The notes: generated by a model from the sequence alone, not told the origin. Positions 8,944-18,955 are shown, counted from the first letter of the stretch. The stretch: DNA of 64,000 nt from JAFDZV01 sp048594725 (GCA_048594725.1 JBMDXA010000018.1:18814-82813), one strand, 5' to 3'. A program made the numbers and translations.

Positions 8944-9200
8944 GCTGATATAGGACTGAATGCTTGGTGCTAGGTTCTTGTATGTAGTACTTGCTGCCTG
9001 AAAAAACCGCCGGGGATGAGCGCGGGGAAAGGGCCGGTTGTCCGTTCGAGGGCCTGACCACAATCTTCCCCAATCGAAAATCTCTCCCCAATCGTCCCCC
9101 TCTTCCCAATCGAAAATCCAAAATCGAAAATCGAAAATTCCCCCTCTTCCAATCCTCCCTCTTCCCAATCGAAAATCCAAAATCGAAAATCGAAAATCCC
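8944..9200. repeat. Tandem ATCGAAAATC-type dispersed repeats inside the efflux operon
   Basis: Between the TolC and MacA genes, 9068-9201 carries repeated CCCAATCGAAAATC, ATCCAAAATCGAAAATCG units separated by CCCTCTTCC spacers. This is the densest copy of the AT-rich family in the window. 8950-9000 also holds a stretch related to the 'AAGAACC..AGCACCAAG' motif seen at 59126-59340. The region is non-coding. Confidence 0.75.
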
Positions 9201-10553
9201 TCACTCTCCCACCTGGTAGCGGATCTCGAAGATCGCCATGCGGTAATTGAACACCGCGTTCACCTGGTTGATCTGGGCGGTAAGGTACTGGTTGTTTGCC
9301 AGAAGGTAATCCGAATAACTTCCCGCTCCCAGCCTGAAGCGCTCGTCGGAGGCGTAGCGGCTCTGGCGGGTGGCGGCCACCGCCTTCTCGGCCGCGCGCA
9401 ACTGCCGCTCGGCCCCTTCCAGGCGTGCGATCGACTGCTGAAGCTGCGAGCGCGCATCAAGCTCCAATCGTCTCAACTCTATCTCCGCCGACTGGCGTTG
9501 CGCCTCGGCAAGCTCCACCTGTTCGCTGGTACGGAACCCGTCGAACGGGGTGAACTGGAAATTGAGACCGAACTGGGTGTTGGCGCTTCCATCGGTTGCA
9601 CCGGCCTTCTGCCAGTACCAGCCGAGCGATGTGGAGATGGTGGGATAATACCCGGAGCGCGCCACGGTGACGGAGCTTTTGGCCGCCTCCACCCGCAGCC
9701 GCGCGGCCTGCAGATCGGCACGGGTACGCCGCTGCGATTCCAGCATCATCTCCAGCGTTCCGAACTGCCCCCTGGTACGGGTCATCTCGGCCGAATCGAT
9801 GCTGTTGGCAAGCCCCTCGGAGGAGAGCTGCACCTGCGTAGCCGGATCATAATTCAACAGAAGCTGAAGGTTGTTGCGCGCTATCAGCGCATCGGTGCGG
9901 GACTGCTCCAGCGAAAGCTCCGCATTGGCGACCTCCGCCTCCTGCGAGTAGACCACGCCGATCTGCGCCGCCCCCGCATCGACCAGCGCGCGGTTCTGCG
10001 CAAGCCGCTCGCCGGCCAGCTCCAGATCGGCCTCCCGTATCTCGATAAGCTGCTCGGCGCGCAGCGCGTTCAGAAAGGCGCTCCGTGCCTGCCAGCTTAC
10101 ATCCTGGCGGGTGCGCGCAAGGCTCTGCAGCGAGGCATCGAACGATGCACGGGCGTTGCTGTAGCTGGCGGTGCGATTGAACCCGTCGAAGAGCACCAGG
10201 CTGGCGCCGGCCGAAGCATCGTAGCTGTAATCGGGACGGCCGGTCTGAAGGGGGATTCCCTGCACGATCACCGTGGGATCATCGCTGAGCTGCTTGGCGT
10301 AACCGCTGTTGATGCTGATCTGCGGAAGGAACGCGCCGAAGGCACCGGTCACCCGCGCCGAGGAGGTCTCCACCTGCGACTGCGAGAGCGCAACCGAGAG
10401 ATTCCGTTCCAGCGCAAGCTCCACGGCCTGATCGATCGTGAGGGTTCTGGGAGGCCCGCCACCCGGCACCTGCGAGAATGCCCCGGCGGAACCTGCTACT
10501 ATACCTATCGCAAGAAGAAAAGCCTGTGCGGCTCGTGTTGGTCGGTCCATCAT
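9201..10553 (-). CDS. TolC family outer membrane efflux protein
   Basis: A 450-residue protein with a signal peptide (about residues 1-28, ending GAFSQ) and two OEP repeats made of long Gln/Ala/Leu-rich helices and short beta strands (about 45-235 and 255-445). TolC-type trimers form the outer-membrane duct of tripartite efflux pumps. It is the first gene of the minus-strand operon with the MacA-like adaptor, the ATPase and two permeases, so it should be the exit duct of that pump. The length is normal for the family. A second Met directly follows the first, so the start is certain to within one codon. Confidence 0.93.
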   Translation of the reverse strand: MMDRPTRAAQAFLLAIGIVAGSAGAFSQVPGGGPPRTLTIDQAVELALERNLSVALSQSQVETSSARVTGAFGAFLPQISINSGYAKQLSDDPTVIVQGIPLQTGRPDYSYDASAGASLVLFDGFNRTASYSNARASFDASLQSLARTRQDVSWQARSAFLNALRAEQLIEIREADLELAGERLAQNRALVDAGAAQIGVVYSQEAEVANAELSLEQSRTDALIARNNLQLLLNYDPATQVQLSSEGLANSIDSAEMTRTRGQFGTLEMMLESQRRTRADLQAARLRVEAAKSSVTVARSGYYPTISTSLGWYWQKAGATDGSANTQFGLNFQFTPFDGFRTSEQVELAEAQRQSAEIELRRLELDARSQLQQSIARLEGAERQLRAAEKAVAATRQSRYASDERFRLGAGSYSDYLLANNQYLTAQINQVNAVFNYRMAIFEIRYQVGE

Positions 10554-11418
10554 GGTGTGGCCTTACGGGATGGTTCGCAAAGTGTTACGCCCATCATGCC
10601 GGGAGGTACGATTCGTTCGTATGATTTTATGCGGTGGATACAGCAGCCCCCCGCTCGCCGGGGAACGAGGTGGCATCTGCGCTCCGTGCCCGCCGGGGCC
10701 GGATGGGTGATATGCGGGCGGGTACGCGCCGATAGCCCGGCATCAGGAAACGAAGGCTCCCGGCCAGGCTATATGAATGGCTGTAGATCTAGCTCCCCTA
10801 CCCCGTGCAAAACTACGAGATTTCAGCGGACTGCATGGCGGGCAGGCCGGCTATCCGTTATCTGCACTATAGACAGAGGACTACTCACAACGGAGCGATC
10901 TTCCGAGCGGCGGGTACGTGCACACCATGACAGAACACCAGGATGCATCGGGAGCGGCCGGTATAAGTAGACCGGTCCCCTGCATGCGGCTTCCGTCCGT
11001 CATGGATATGACGATTCCCTGCTCCTGGCTGCATGGGGCCATGGCGGCACGGGAACGTGCTGGCAATCCGGCATGATCGCATCAATCCGGTAGCGGGCGC
11101 CGTACTGACAGGGATCGGCAAGGTCCGATAACGGGTCTCCTGTGACACAGGTTCCTGGTAACGATGATCTGCGTACGATCATTGTTATCAGCGGAACCGG
11201 GCGGGGTCACCGGCTGACGTTCGATCGATGAAGGATGTTCACGATCCGGCCGTGCATCAACCACATGGGGAGCACTGCTCGTTGGATTGTAAAGAGCTGA
11301 TTGAGTTCGAGAGGGAGTTACTGCATCGGGAGTGTGTACCGGTTGGCGGCGTATCCGGTCACGTTTTCGCCGTAGATATCATGGACCGAGCCGAGACATC
11401 GAGACAAGACCCGATGAC
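10554..11418. other. Long intergenic region upstream of the efflux operon
   Basis: About 865 bases. Open frames on both strands are short, Arg/Pro/Ser-rich and show no domain. A short GACAGAGGACTACTCAC stretch near 10870 may be a worn trace of the hairpin repeat arms. No RNA gene was recognised. The region should carry the operon promoter, but I cannot place it. Confidence 0.4.
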
Positions 11419-11613
11419 TCATGCAACGTTCCAGCGACGGCGCGAGCTGTTGCGGCTCATGGAGCGATATCCGCAGAACGTGTTCTTGCAGCGGTGTCCG
11501 TCCTTCTTGGCGGCTTCCATCATAAGGCTGTGCTCGCCGCACTTCGGGCAGACGTCATAAACGTTCATGTGGAGCTTGGAATGCTTCTCGGTGTTGAAAT
11601 TGTTCTGCTGCAT
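11419..11613 (-). CDS. Small zinc-ribbon protein
   Basis: A 64-residue protein with a four-Cys zinc ribbon: C22 and C25 (DVCPKCGEHSL), C42 and C47 (RCKNTFCGYR). Such minimal ribbons usually bind one zinc and nucleic acid or a protein partner; the partner is unknown. The ATG is supported by AGGAG ten bases upstream. The C-terminus (SRNSSRRRWNVA) is basic. It stands alone between two long intergenic stretches. Confidence 0.65.
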   Translation of the reverse strand: MQQNNFNTEKHSKLHMNVYDVCPKCGEHSLMMEAAKKDGHRCKNTFCGYRSMSRNSSRRRWNVA

Positions 11614-11904
11614 CGTTGGTTGACTCCTGAATCTGATTCGTAGTATCTGTTCTGATAACTCTGATTTGCTTGTTGGAAACAGCATGAATTGCTGCTCTAC
11701 AGATAAATAGAACCAAAAGCCGGGCCAAAACTTTTGAAAGGGGGAGACAGATGATGAAAGCAGACCGGGTTGTAAAGGCGGAATATGCCGGAAAGCGCCT
11801 CTGACGGGCCGGAAAGGGGCCTGAAGACCGGTTTTTCCCTCCGCGTGTGCGGATTTCGGAGGATGAGCCCGGCGCAGCGGGATTCAAGAGCTTTTTTGGA
11901 TGGA
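11614..11904. other. Intergenic region between zinc ribbon gene and E1 terminator
   Basis: About 290 bases with an AT-rich centre (11630-11710), probably holding the promoter of the zinc ribbon gene. No reading frame or RNA gene is recognised. Confidence 0.35.
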
Positions 11905-11948
11905 ATGGGCCAAAAACGAAGAATCCCCCCCGGAACCGGAGGGGATTC
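11905..11948 (-). terminator. Terminator of the fused E1 gene
   Basis: GAATCCCC (11921-11928) pairs with GGGGATTC (11941-11948), extended by an inner CCGG/CCGG pairing. On the minus strand the stem is followed by TTCGTTTTTGG. It lies just beyond the stop codon of the E1 gene at 11972. Confidence 0.75.
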
Positions 11949-11971
11949 GTATGTTTTGCCTGCGATTTCGT

Positions 11972-14116
11972 TTAGAACGCAATCAGCTCTTTCGACTTGG
12001 AATAGATGTCATCCGCGTTCAGCAGGATAGCCCGTTCCAGAACCGGGGAGAAGCCGACCGGCGTTTCCCTGCTTCCGAGACGGAACACCGGGGCATCCAG
12101 CTCGCGGAAACAGTTGGCCGAGATGATCCCCGCCACCTCCCCGCCGATGCCCCCCAGCACACGATCCTCGTGCGCGATCAGCACCCGGCTGGTCTTGCGA
12201 ACCGTTGCCACGATCGCCTCCTCATCCAGCGGCTTCAGCGAGCGAAGATCGAGGACCTCGACTTCGATCCCCTCGGCGGCCAGCTTCTCGGCGGCCTGCA
12301 GGGCAAGATGCACCGCATTGCCGTAGGCGATGATGGACATATGGCGTCCCTCGCGGCGCACCCGCGCCGAGCCGAACGGCACTTCGAATCCCTCCGGGAT
12401 CGGGGCCTTGGCCCAGCCGTGATTGTACAGGAACTTCGGCTCCAGGAACACCGACATCCCGCGCGAACGAAGGCAGGTGCGGAGCAGGCCGGCGGCATCA
12501 TCGGCGAACGCCGGATAGACGATCCTCATCCCCGGAAGAGGGAGCAGCGACGCCTCGATGTTCTGCGAATGATAGAGGCCGCCGGTGATATACCCGCCGG
12601 AGGCGATACGAACCGTGACGTTGGGGGAGAACTGCCCACGCGTGCGCCAGTATTCATGCCCCATCTCCACGCACTGCTCCATGGCCGGCCAGAAGTAATC
12701 GGCGAACTCCGCCCCTTCCACCAGCACCCGGATGTTGTCGTTGAAGCGGCTGAAGCCGTTGGCCGTGCCGACGATATAATCCTCGGCGATCGGGGCGTTG
12801 TGCACCCGCGCGCGGCCGAACTCCTGCTGCATCCCCTTGGAGACGTTGAAGATGCCCCCCTTGTCGCGGGTGGCGACATCCTGTCCCCACATGAACGTAT
12901 CGGGGTTGTGGCGGAACTCCTCCTTCATGGTGGCGTTCAGCGACTGCAACAGGGTCATCTCCTCCCCGCTCCCGGTGCGGTTCTCCCTGGCCGGGTACGG
13001 ATCAGCGATCAGGAAGTCCTTGTAGCTCTCCATCGTCGGGTCGGGCATGGCCTCCCCCTGATCGGCCGCGGCGAACATCTCGGCCTTGTTCTCCTTCTCG
13101 ATGGCGGCCAGCTGCTCTTCGGTGGCGATGCCATCGTTCAGAAGAAGCGCGCGGAGCTTGCGGACCGGGTCCTGCTCGCGGGCCTTCCCCAGCTCATCCT
13201 CGGAGCGGTAGAGCTCGTGGCGGTCGGAGTTGGAATGCGAGCCGATACGGACGCACTGCGCGTGCACCATCGCCGGCCCCTCGCCGCTCCGGATATAGGC
13301 TATCGCCTCCTGCATACCGCGCCAGGAGTCCAGCACATCGGTGCCGTCCACCTGGATGATCTTCAGGTTGGGGAAGCCGCGGAAGTTATCGGAGATGACC
13401 GGTGTGGGGAACGACTCCTCGATCGGCACGGAGATGCCGTAGCCGTTGTTCTGGATCACGAAGACCACCGGGTACCTGTTGGTGCAGGCGCCGTTGACGG
13501 CCTCGTAGAAATAGCCCTCGGCACAGGCCGACTCGCCGCTGGAGTAGAAGCTGATGGCGTCCGACTTGTAGTACTGGATGGCCTTGGCGGTTCCCACGGC
13601 CTGCGGCGCATGGTTGCCGGTGGCGCTGGAAACGTTCTGGATGCCGATCTCCGGCTTGGCGAAGTGGTTCGACATATGACGGCCACCGCCGGCTACATCC
13701 CCATCCTTCGACAATCCGTTCAGGATGATCTCAAGCGGCGTCAGCCCTGCGGCCAGGCAGGTCATCAGGTCGCGATAGTAGGGGAAGAGGAAATCCTTCT
13801 TCTGGCGGAACGACGCCCCGAGCGCGAGCTGAATACCTTCATGCCCTGCGCATGGCGCGTGGTAACTCCACCCTTTTGCCTGCTTCAGATAGTTGGCGGC
13901 CTTCTCGTCGAGGATACGGCCGAGGTGCATCAGACGATACCACCCGATCAGGGTGGTGTTGTCCGGGCGGGAATCGGCAGATGCAGGGGCTCCATTACCG
14001 CCGTTGACGGCAGCGGCCTTGCGCTGCGCCGCCCGTACCGGCTTGGCTTCCCCCCCGTTCTTCTGCTCTATCTCGCTCTTGGGCTTGCTTTTGGCTTTCG
14101 GTTGACTGGCACTCAT
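11972..14116 (-). CDS. 2-oxoacid dehydrogenase E1, fused alpha and beta subunits
   Basis: A 714-residue fusion. Residues ~50-370 are the thiamine-diphosphate-binding alpha part, with 'SSGESACAEGYFYEAVNGAC' and the following 'VVFVIQNNGYGIS' corresponding to the GDGxxxEG...NN cofactor motif. Residues ~385-714 are the beta part (transketolase pyrimidine-binding plus C-terminal domain: 'LIAHEDRVLGGIGGEVAG'). E1 decarboxylates pyruvate or branched-chain 2-oxoacids and passes the acyl group to E2 lipoate. Single-chain alpha-beta E1 is common in Bacteroidota. The first 45 residues are a Lys/Ala/Asn-rich linker with no domain. No E2 or E3 gene is nearby, so the exact 2-oxoacid is not decided; a branched-chain substrate is my leaning. 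Confidence 0.92.
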   Translation of the reverse strand: MSASQPKAKSKPKSEIEQKNGGEAKPVRAAQRKAAAVNGGNGAPASADSRPDNTTLIGWYRLMHLGRILDEKAANYLKQAKGWSYHAPCAGHEGIQLALGASFRQKKDFLFPYYRDLMTCLAAGLTPLEIILNGLSKDGDVAGGGRHMSNHFAKPEIGIQNVSSATGNHAPQAVGTAKAIQYYKSDAISFYSSGESACAEGYFYEAVNGACTNRYPVVFVIQNNGYGISVPIEESFPTPVISDNFRGFPNLKIIQVDGTDVLDSWRGMQEAIAYIRSGEGPAMVHAQCVRIGSHSNSDRHELYRSEDELGKAREQDPVRKLRALLLNDGIATEEQLAAIEKENKAEMFAAADQGEAMPDPTMESYKDFLIADPYPARENRTGSGEEMTLLQSLNATMKEEFRHNPDTFMWGQDVATRDKGGIFNVSKGMQQEFGRARVHNAPIAEDYIVGTANGFSRFNDNIRVLVEGAEFADYFWPAMEQCVEMGHEYWRTRGQFSPNVTVRIASGGYITGGLYHSQNIEASLLPLPGMRIVYPAFADDAAGLLRTCLRSRGMSVFLEPKFLYNHGWAKAPIPEGFEVPFGSARVRREGRHMSIIAYGNAVHLALQAAEKLAAEGIEVEVLDLRSLKPLDEEAIVATVRKTSRVLIAHEDRVLGGIGGEVAGIISANCFRELDAPVFRLGSRETPVGFSPVLERAILLNADDIYSKSKELIAF

Positions 14117-14405
14117 AGTTTATATTCCGCCCTTCGAGGCGCCTAGTTCTCGATTGACACGTGAAGATCTTAATATACGGTTCCCTCTCTGGACGGCCAT
14201 ATGAAGGGCTTAATTTGTTACATGAGCGAACAAAACGAGCGGCGGCGGGGCGAACAGAGTAAAAAAAGAGGGCACCGGCGCTCAACACCGGGACATCTTC
14301 ATCGTCATTTCCAGACCACACGCCCGGCCGTTACGCCGGGTATACCGGGCCCGCGGCGGTTTCCGTGGAGATTTTCTTTCAACCTTCAGCATTCCCTGCA
14401 TCCGT

Positions 14406-16529
14406 ATGAGGCATTTCAGACTACTGTGCTCCGCGCTCCTGATTGCTCTGTGCTCCTCTCTGGCGCTGATGGCGCAGGATTCGCTCCGCTACTACCGCCT
14501 CTACCTGAAGGATAAAGGGACCCCTGAAAGAACTCTCTCCCCTGCCGATCCCTTCTACAAGCAGGCAACCGCCCATCTTACCGGCCGGGCCCTCGCCCGC
14601 CGCGCCAGGGTGCTGCCGGCCGGGAGCCTCGTCTCCACGAGCGATCTTCCCTTGTACCCCCCCTATCTAGAGGCCATCGCCGCGGCCGGAGCCGAGGTGC
14701 GGCAGACCTCCCGCTGGCTGAACACCGCCATGGTCCTGGCCGACTCGGCAACCTACGAGCGGCTCCGCTCCCTCCCCTTTCTCGATTCGGCGCGGATGAT
14801 GAAGGCGCGCCGGCGCACTACCGATATCCCGTTCGGCAAGGGAAGCTCCCTCGTGCGGATACAGACTTCTCCCCCCCCTGCCGATCCCCGTTCCTTCTGC
14901 ATCACCGATCACTACGGGCGCGCCGACTATCAGAACCGGATGACCGGCATCGACAAGGGACATATGCTCGGTATCGCCGGCGAGGGGGTGCTGGTGGGAG
15001 TGCTGGACGCCGGGTTCGACTGGCGCGGGCATGCCGCGCTCCGGCATCTGAATGTGATCGCCGAACATGACTTCGTCTTCAACGACAGCAATGTGGCCGA
15101 CGAGCCGGGGGAGTTCGGAGCCGAGTCGCACGGCACCACCGTGATGGGGATGATCGGGGGATATTACCAGAACGTTCTGATAGGAGGTGCCCCGCACGCC
15201 AGCTTCATCCTTGCCAAGACCGAGGATATCCGGAGCGAACGGCAGGTGGAGGAGGATAATTTCGTGGCCGGCCTGGAGTGGATAGAATCGATGGGGGCGG
15301 ATGTGACCAACACCTCGCTCGGCTATACCACGTTCGATGCCCCGGAACGCTCCCACGACTATAGCGAACTGGACGGGCGCACCGCCCATGCCTCGCGCGG
15401 GCTGAACCACGCCGTATCGCTCGGGGTGGTCTGCGTGGTGGCCGCCGGCAACGAGGCCGGCAGATACAACTACGTCAGCGTCCCGGCCGAGGCCGATTCG
15501 GCGATCGCCGTGGCGGCGGTGGACTCCAGCGGCAGAGTGGCCTATTTCAGCAGCAGGGGATTCGGCGAGATGACCGTGCCGGGACGGGTCCGGCTGAAGC
15601 CGGATGTTGCCGCGTTCGGCGTGGGCAACTGGGGCGCCGATCATAGCGATACCTTCAGAATCCTGACCGGCCAGGGAACATCCTATGCCTCGCCGATGGT
15701 GGCCGGGGCGGTGGCGATGATCCTTTCGGCACGGCCCGGACTTACCCCCTACCAGGTGCGGGAACTTCTGTACAAGACCTCCAGCCGCGCCACCGATCCG
15801 GATACCGCCGTGGGACACGGGGTGGTGAATGTGGGAAGAGCCCTTCAGGAATTGAGCCGGAGCGCGCCGGTGGTGGGACTGCCGAAGGTGATGATGTTCG
15901 GCGATCATCTCTCCATCATCGCCGGAACCCTGTTCGAGGGGGGCATGCCGATGGGGCAGTTCCGGAACGATCTCCCCCTCTCCTCCTATCTGGCCTTGAC
16001 GGTGGGGGTTCCCGGCGGGCCCGATACCACCATACTGCAACCGCAGCCCCTGGCCGGGGTGGCACGATGGTACGTTCCGGCAACCGTGCGCGGAATCAGC
16101 CTTACCCCGGAAGACAGCGTGGACCTGATGATCCGCTATGCCTCCACCGGCGAGATCGTCCGGCAGGGACGCTTCGGCCTGGGAGCATCGCAGGGCACCT
16201 TCCAGGTGGCGCAGGGGGTTCCGGATCTGGTCACAAGCACGCTCTGCGAGATACCGGCCATGCCGGGCACATCGGTAGCGGTGGCGGTGCCGAACCCGTT
16301 CCGCCAGTTCACCATGATCGGCTTCGAGACCGGCGATAGAGCCACCGTCTCGCTGACGGTCTACAACGCGCTCGGCCAGGAGGTGGCCCGGCTTATCGAC
16401 CAGCGGGAGATGGACCCCGGATTCCATACCAGCTACTTCCAGCCCGCCGGGCTGCCGGCCGGCTCCTACTACTACATGCTCCAGGTGGGAGAGGATGTGC
16501 GAAGCCAGCAGGTGATTTATACGAAGTAA
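14406..16529 (+). CDS. Subtilisin-like (S8) serine protease with T9SS sorting domain
   Basis: A 707-residue secreted protease. It has a signal peptide (about 1-23), a propeptide-like region (24-175), then an S8 catalytic domain with D201 (LVGVLDAGFDW), H242 (AESHGTTVMG), oxyanion N349 (VAAGNE) and nucleophile S426 (GTSYASPMVAG). A beta domain (about 480-620) is followed by a T9SS C-terminal sorting domain (VAVPNPFRQFTMIGFETGD, later 'LPAGSYYYMLQVGED'). The T9SS would carry it across the outer membrane to the surface or medium. All catalytic residues are intact. The gene starts 290 bases from the divergent E1 gene; the ATG begins the signal peptide. Confidence 0.93.
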   Translation: MRHFRLLCSALLIALCSSLALMAQDSLRYYRLYLKDKGTPERTLSPADPFYKQATAHLTGRALARRARVLPAGSLVSTSDLPLYPPYLEAIAAAGAEVRQTSRWLNTAMVLADSATYERLRSLPFLDSARMMKARRRTTDIPFGKGSSLVRIQTSPPPADPRSFCITDHYGRADYQNRMTGIDKGHMLGIAGEGVLVGVLDAGFDWRGHAALRHLNVIAEHDFVFNDSNVADEPGEFGAESHGTTVMGMIGGYYQNVLIGGAPHASFILAKTEDIRSERQVEEDNFVAGLEWIESMGADVTNTSLGYTTFDAPERSHDYSELDGRTAHASRGLNHAVSLGVVCVVAAGNEAGRYNYVSVPAEADSAIAVAAVDSSGRVAYFSSRGFGEMTVPGRVRLKPDVAAFGVGNWGADHSDTFRILTGQGTSYASPMVAGAVAMILSARPGLTPYQVRELLYKTSSRATDPDTAVGHGVVNVGRALQELSRSAPVVGLPKVMMFGDHLSIIAGTLFEGGMPMGQFRNDLPLSSYLALTVGVPGGPDTTILQPQPLAGVARWYVPATVRGISLTPEDSVDLMIRYASTGEIVRQGRFGLGASQGTFQVAQGVPDLVTSTLCEIPAMPGTSVAVAVPNPFRQFTMIGFETGDRATVSLTVYNALGQEVARLIDQREMDPGFHTSYFQPAGLPAGSYYYMLQVGEDVRSQQVIYTK

Positions 16530-16532
16530 AAG

Positions 16533-16913
16533 GGTCAGTGGTCAGTGCGCGGGCTGCGCCCGCTGTCCGTGGTCCGTGGCTGGTGGAGCAGGGGCTTGCG
16601 GCAACTGGGGAGAAGATCTTCTCTCCAACTCCGGACCCCGAACTCGGGGGCTCCAGAACTATTCTCCCCGATCGAAAATCCAAAATCGAAAATCTCCAGG
16701 AACGATTTGTATCCCTCCCCCGTTCCTGCTTCCCGTAGATTCCCGCAAGAGCGGGCTAGTCCCTGCCGGGGGCCGGCTCCGGAGCCATAGAGTTCCTCTC
16801 CGGCCGGGTGCCGGCATGGCGCCCCTGCTACTGAACGCGGCGGATACACCTTCATTCAATCCCCCGGCGCCGCGCCGCGATGGCCGCGGCCGTGGGGATA
16901 TCATACAGGCACG
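16533..16913. repeat. Intergenic region with two dispersed repeats
   Basis: 16533-16583 holds a good copy of the hairpin family in reverse orientation (GCGGGCTGCGCCCGC flanked by TGTCCGTGGTCCG). 16668-16696 is an ATCGAAAATC-type copy (GATCGAAAATCCAAAATCG). The remaining bases to the ABC exporter start show no gene. Confidence 0.75.
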
Positions 16914-18758
16914 ATGTCCGATTCCTCAAAGACACCCGAGACGGGGAGCGAAGAGAAAAAAGGGTTCGATTTCAAAAAACTGAAAATCACCCGGGGCTCC
17001 ATCGATGGCGCCCGGTTCCTGTTCCGCTACCTTCGCCCCTACCGCTGGAAGTTCATTCTCGCCCTGGTCGCGCTTCTGTTCTCGTCGCTCGCCGGACTTG
17101 TCTTTCCGGGTCTCACCGGAAGGCTCGTGGATGCTACCACCGGGAGCGATCCGGACCGCCTTTCGCTGAACCAGATCACCCTCATCCTGATAGCGGCGCT
17201 CTTTGCGCAGTCGGCATTCAGCTACATCCGGAGCTACTTCATCACCGAGGTGGCCGAGCGTACCCTCTCGGATCTCCGCCACGATCTGTACGGCCGCATC
17301 CTCCGCCTTCCGATGGAGTTCTTCCACAAGAACAGGGTCGGGGAGCTTACCAGCCGCATCACCACTGATGTGGGGCAGATCCAGTACACCATCACCACCG
17401 CCCTGTCGGAGCTGATCCGCCAGGTGGTGATCCTGATAGGCGGCATCGCGCTGGTGGCCTATACATCGCCGCAGCTGACGCTGGTGATGCTGGTGGCAGT
17501 GCCGCTGCTGGTGCTGATGGCACTGGTCTTCGGACGGCTGATCCGCAAGGCGAGCAAGCAGCTGCACGATCTCCACGCAAAGCTGAACACCGTGGCGGAG
17601 GAGACCTTCCAGGGGATCAGCGCGGTAAAGGCGTTTACCGCGGAGAGCCGGGAAACCGCCCGCTACAGCCGGACGCTCGGGGAGCTTGTGGGCGTTGCGC
17701 TCCGGGTGGGACGCGCACGCGGTGCGTTTATCGCGCTCATCATCTTCATCCTGTTCGGCGGCATCGTCGGGGTGATCTGGTACGGCGGCCATATGGTGAT
17801 GGATGGAACGCTGACGATAGGCTCGCTTACCTCGTTCGTCCTGTACGCCCTGTTCGTGGGAGGGGCGATGGGGAGCTTCGCCGATCTGTACGGATCGGTG
17901 CAGAGCGCCATGGGCGCCAGCGAGCGGGTGCGGGATCTGCTCCAGAGTTCCGCCGAGGATATCGACCGCTCGCTGGGTGCGATCCCGGCGCGCGGGCATA
18001 TCCAGTTCCGCGATATCTCCTTTGCCTACCCCTCCCGCCCCGATCTTCCGGTGCTTCAGGGGATCACGCTCGATGTCCCGGCCGGAACCAGCCTGGCGCT
18101 GGTGGGCCCCTCGGGAGCGGGCAAGTCCACCGTGGCCGGCATCCTGATGCGGTTCTACGAGCCCACCTCCGGCGAGCTGGTGGTGGACGGCCGCGCGGCC
18201 GTGGATTATACGCTGCTGGACTTCCGCTCATCGGTGGCGATCGTGCCGCAGGATGTGATACTCTTCGGCGGCACCATCGCCGAGAACATCGCCTACGGCA
18301 ACCCCGATGTGGGAGAGGAACGGATCAGAGAGGCCGCCCGCCTGGCGAACGCCGCCGATTTCATCGAGTCGTTCCCGGAGGGATACCAGACGGTGGTGGG
18401 TGAACGGGGAGTGCAGCTTTCCGGCGGCCAGCGCCAGCGCATAGCCATAGCCAGGGCGATCGTGAAAGACCCCGCGATCCTGATCCTGGACGAGGCCACC
18501 AGTTCGCTCGACTCGGAATCCGAGCGCCTGGTGCAGGATGCGCTGGACAAGGTGATGAAGAACCGCACCACGCTGGTGATAGCCCACCGCCTCAGCACCA
18601 TCCGCAATGCCGACCGCGTGGCGGTGCTGCGCCAGGGAACCATCATCGAGAACGGCAGCTACGATGAGCTGATCGCCGCCGGAGGAGTATTCGCCCGCCT
18701 GGTGTCATTGCAGAGCCGGGGCGAGATCGACGACTTCCGGCTGACCATCGACGAGTGA
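16914..18758 (+). CDS. MsbA-type ABC exporter (fused membrane and ATPase domains)
   Basis: A 614-residue half-transporter that should work as a homodimer in the inner membrane. An acidic/basic N-terminal tail precedes six membrane helices (about residues 38-320, with the intracellular coupling region 'HKNRVGELTSRITTDVGQIQ'). The ATPase domain (about 345-600) has Walker A GPSGAGKST near residue 400, signature LSGGQRQRIAIARAI, Walker B ILILDEATSSLDSES and switch 'LVIAHRLSTI'. Closest in layout to MsbA/BmrA-class lipid or drug exporters; the substrate is not readable. The last residues (DDFRLTIDE) run up to an intergenic repeat that begins at the stop codon, so the extreme C-terminus may be repeat-derived. 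Confidence 0.95.
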   Translation: MSDSSKTPETGSEEKKGFDFKKLKITRGSIDGARFLFRYLRPYRWKFILALVALLFSSLAGLVFPGLTGRLVDATTGSDPDRLSLNQITLILIAALFAQSAFSYIRSYFITEVAERTLSDLRHDLYGRILRLPMEFFHKNRVGELTSRITTDVGQIQYTITTALSELIRQVVILIGGIALVAYTSPQLTLVMLVAVPLLVLMALVFGRLIRKASKQLHDLHAKLNTVAEETFQGISAVKAFTAESRETARYSRTLGELVGVALRVGRARGAFIALIIFILFGGIVGVIWYGGHMVMDGTLTIGSLTSFVLYALFVGGAMGSFADLYGSVQSAMGASERVRDLLQSSAEDIDRSLGAIPARGHIQFRDISFAYPSRPDLPVLQGITLDVPAGTSLALVGPSGAGKSTVAGILMRFYEPTSGELVVDGRAAVDYTLLDFRSSVAIVPQDVILFGGTIAENIAYGNPDVGEERIREAARLANAADFIESFPEGYQTVVGERGVQLSGGQRQRIAIARAIVKDPAILILDEATSSLDSESERLVQDALDKVMKNRTTLVIAHRLSTIRNADRVAVLRQGTIIENGSYDELIAAGGVFARLVSLQSRGEIDDFRLTIDE

Positions 18759-18955
18759 GGCGATTTACGATTTCGGATTTTCGATTGGCGATTTTCGATT
18801 ATAGACCTGATAGAGCCAACCACGCCAGATGCATCACGCGAAGGCGCAAAGAAGATGTATTCCTTTGCGCCTTCGCGCCTTCCCGTGGGATTCTTCAAAG
18901 ATTGGCGATTGTGAGGAGAGTCCGTGGCGGTTCCAACTGAACGGCTGGTTCCATC
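18759..18955. repeat. Intergenic repeats: ATCGAAAATC-type plus CGCAAAG inverted repeat
   Basis: 18760-18803 carries reverse-oriented AT-rich units (GATTTCGGATTTTCGATTGG, then CGATTTTCGATT). 18837-18877 is an inverted repeat whose arms CGCGAAGGCGCAAAG and CTTTGCGCCTTCGCG pair over 15 bases around an 11-base loop. No T-run follows, so it looks like a member of the CGCAAAG repeat family rather than a terminator. Confidence 0.7.

Noticed and set aside
8944..9204. 87-residue N-terminal extension of the MacA-like protein
   Set aside because: Encoded by intergenic ATCGAAAATC repeats (FDFRF/IFDW peptides); the normal family start lies at 8943.
11900..14146. 748-codon plus-strand frame
   Set aside because: Antisense to the fused E1 gene; no recognisable domain.
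14667..16427. 586-codon minus-strand frame
   Set aside because: Antisense to the T9SS subtilase, whose catalytic triad is intact on the plus strand.
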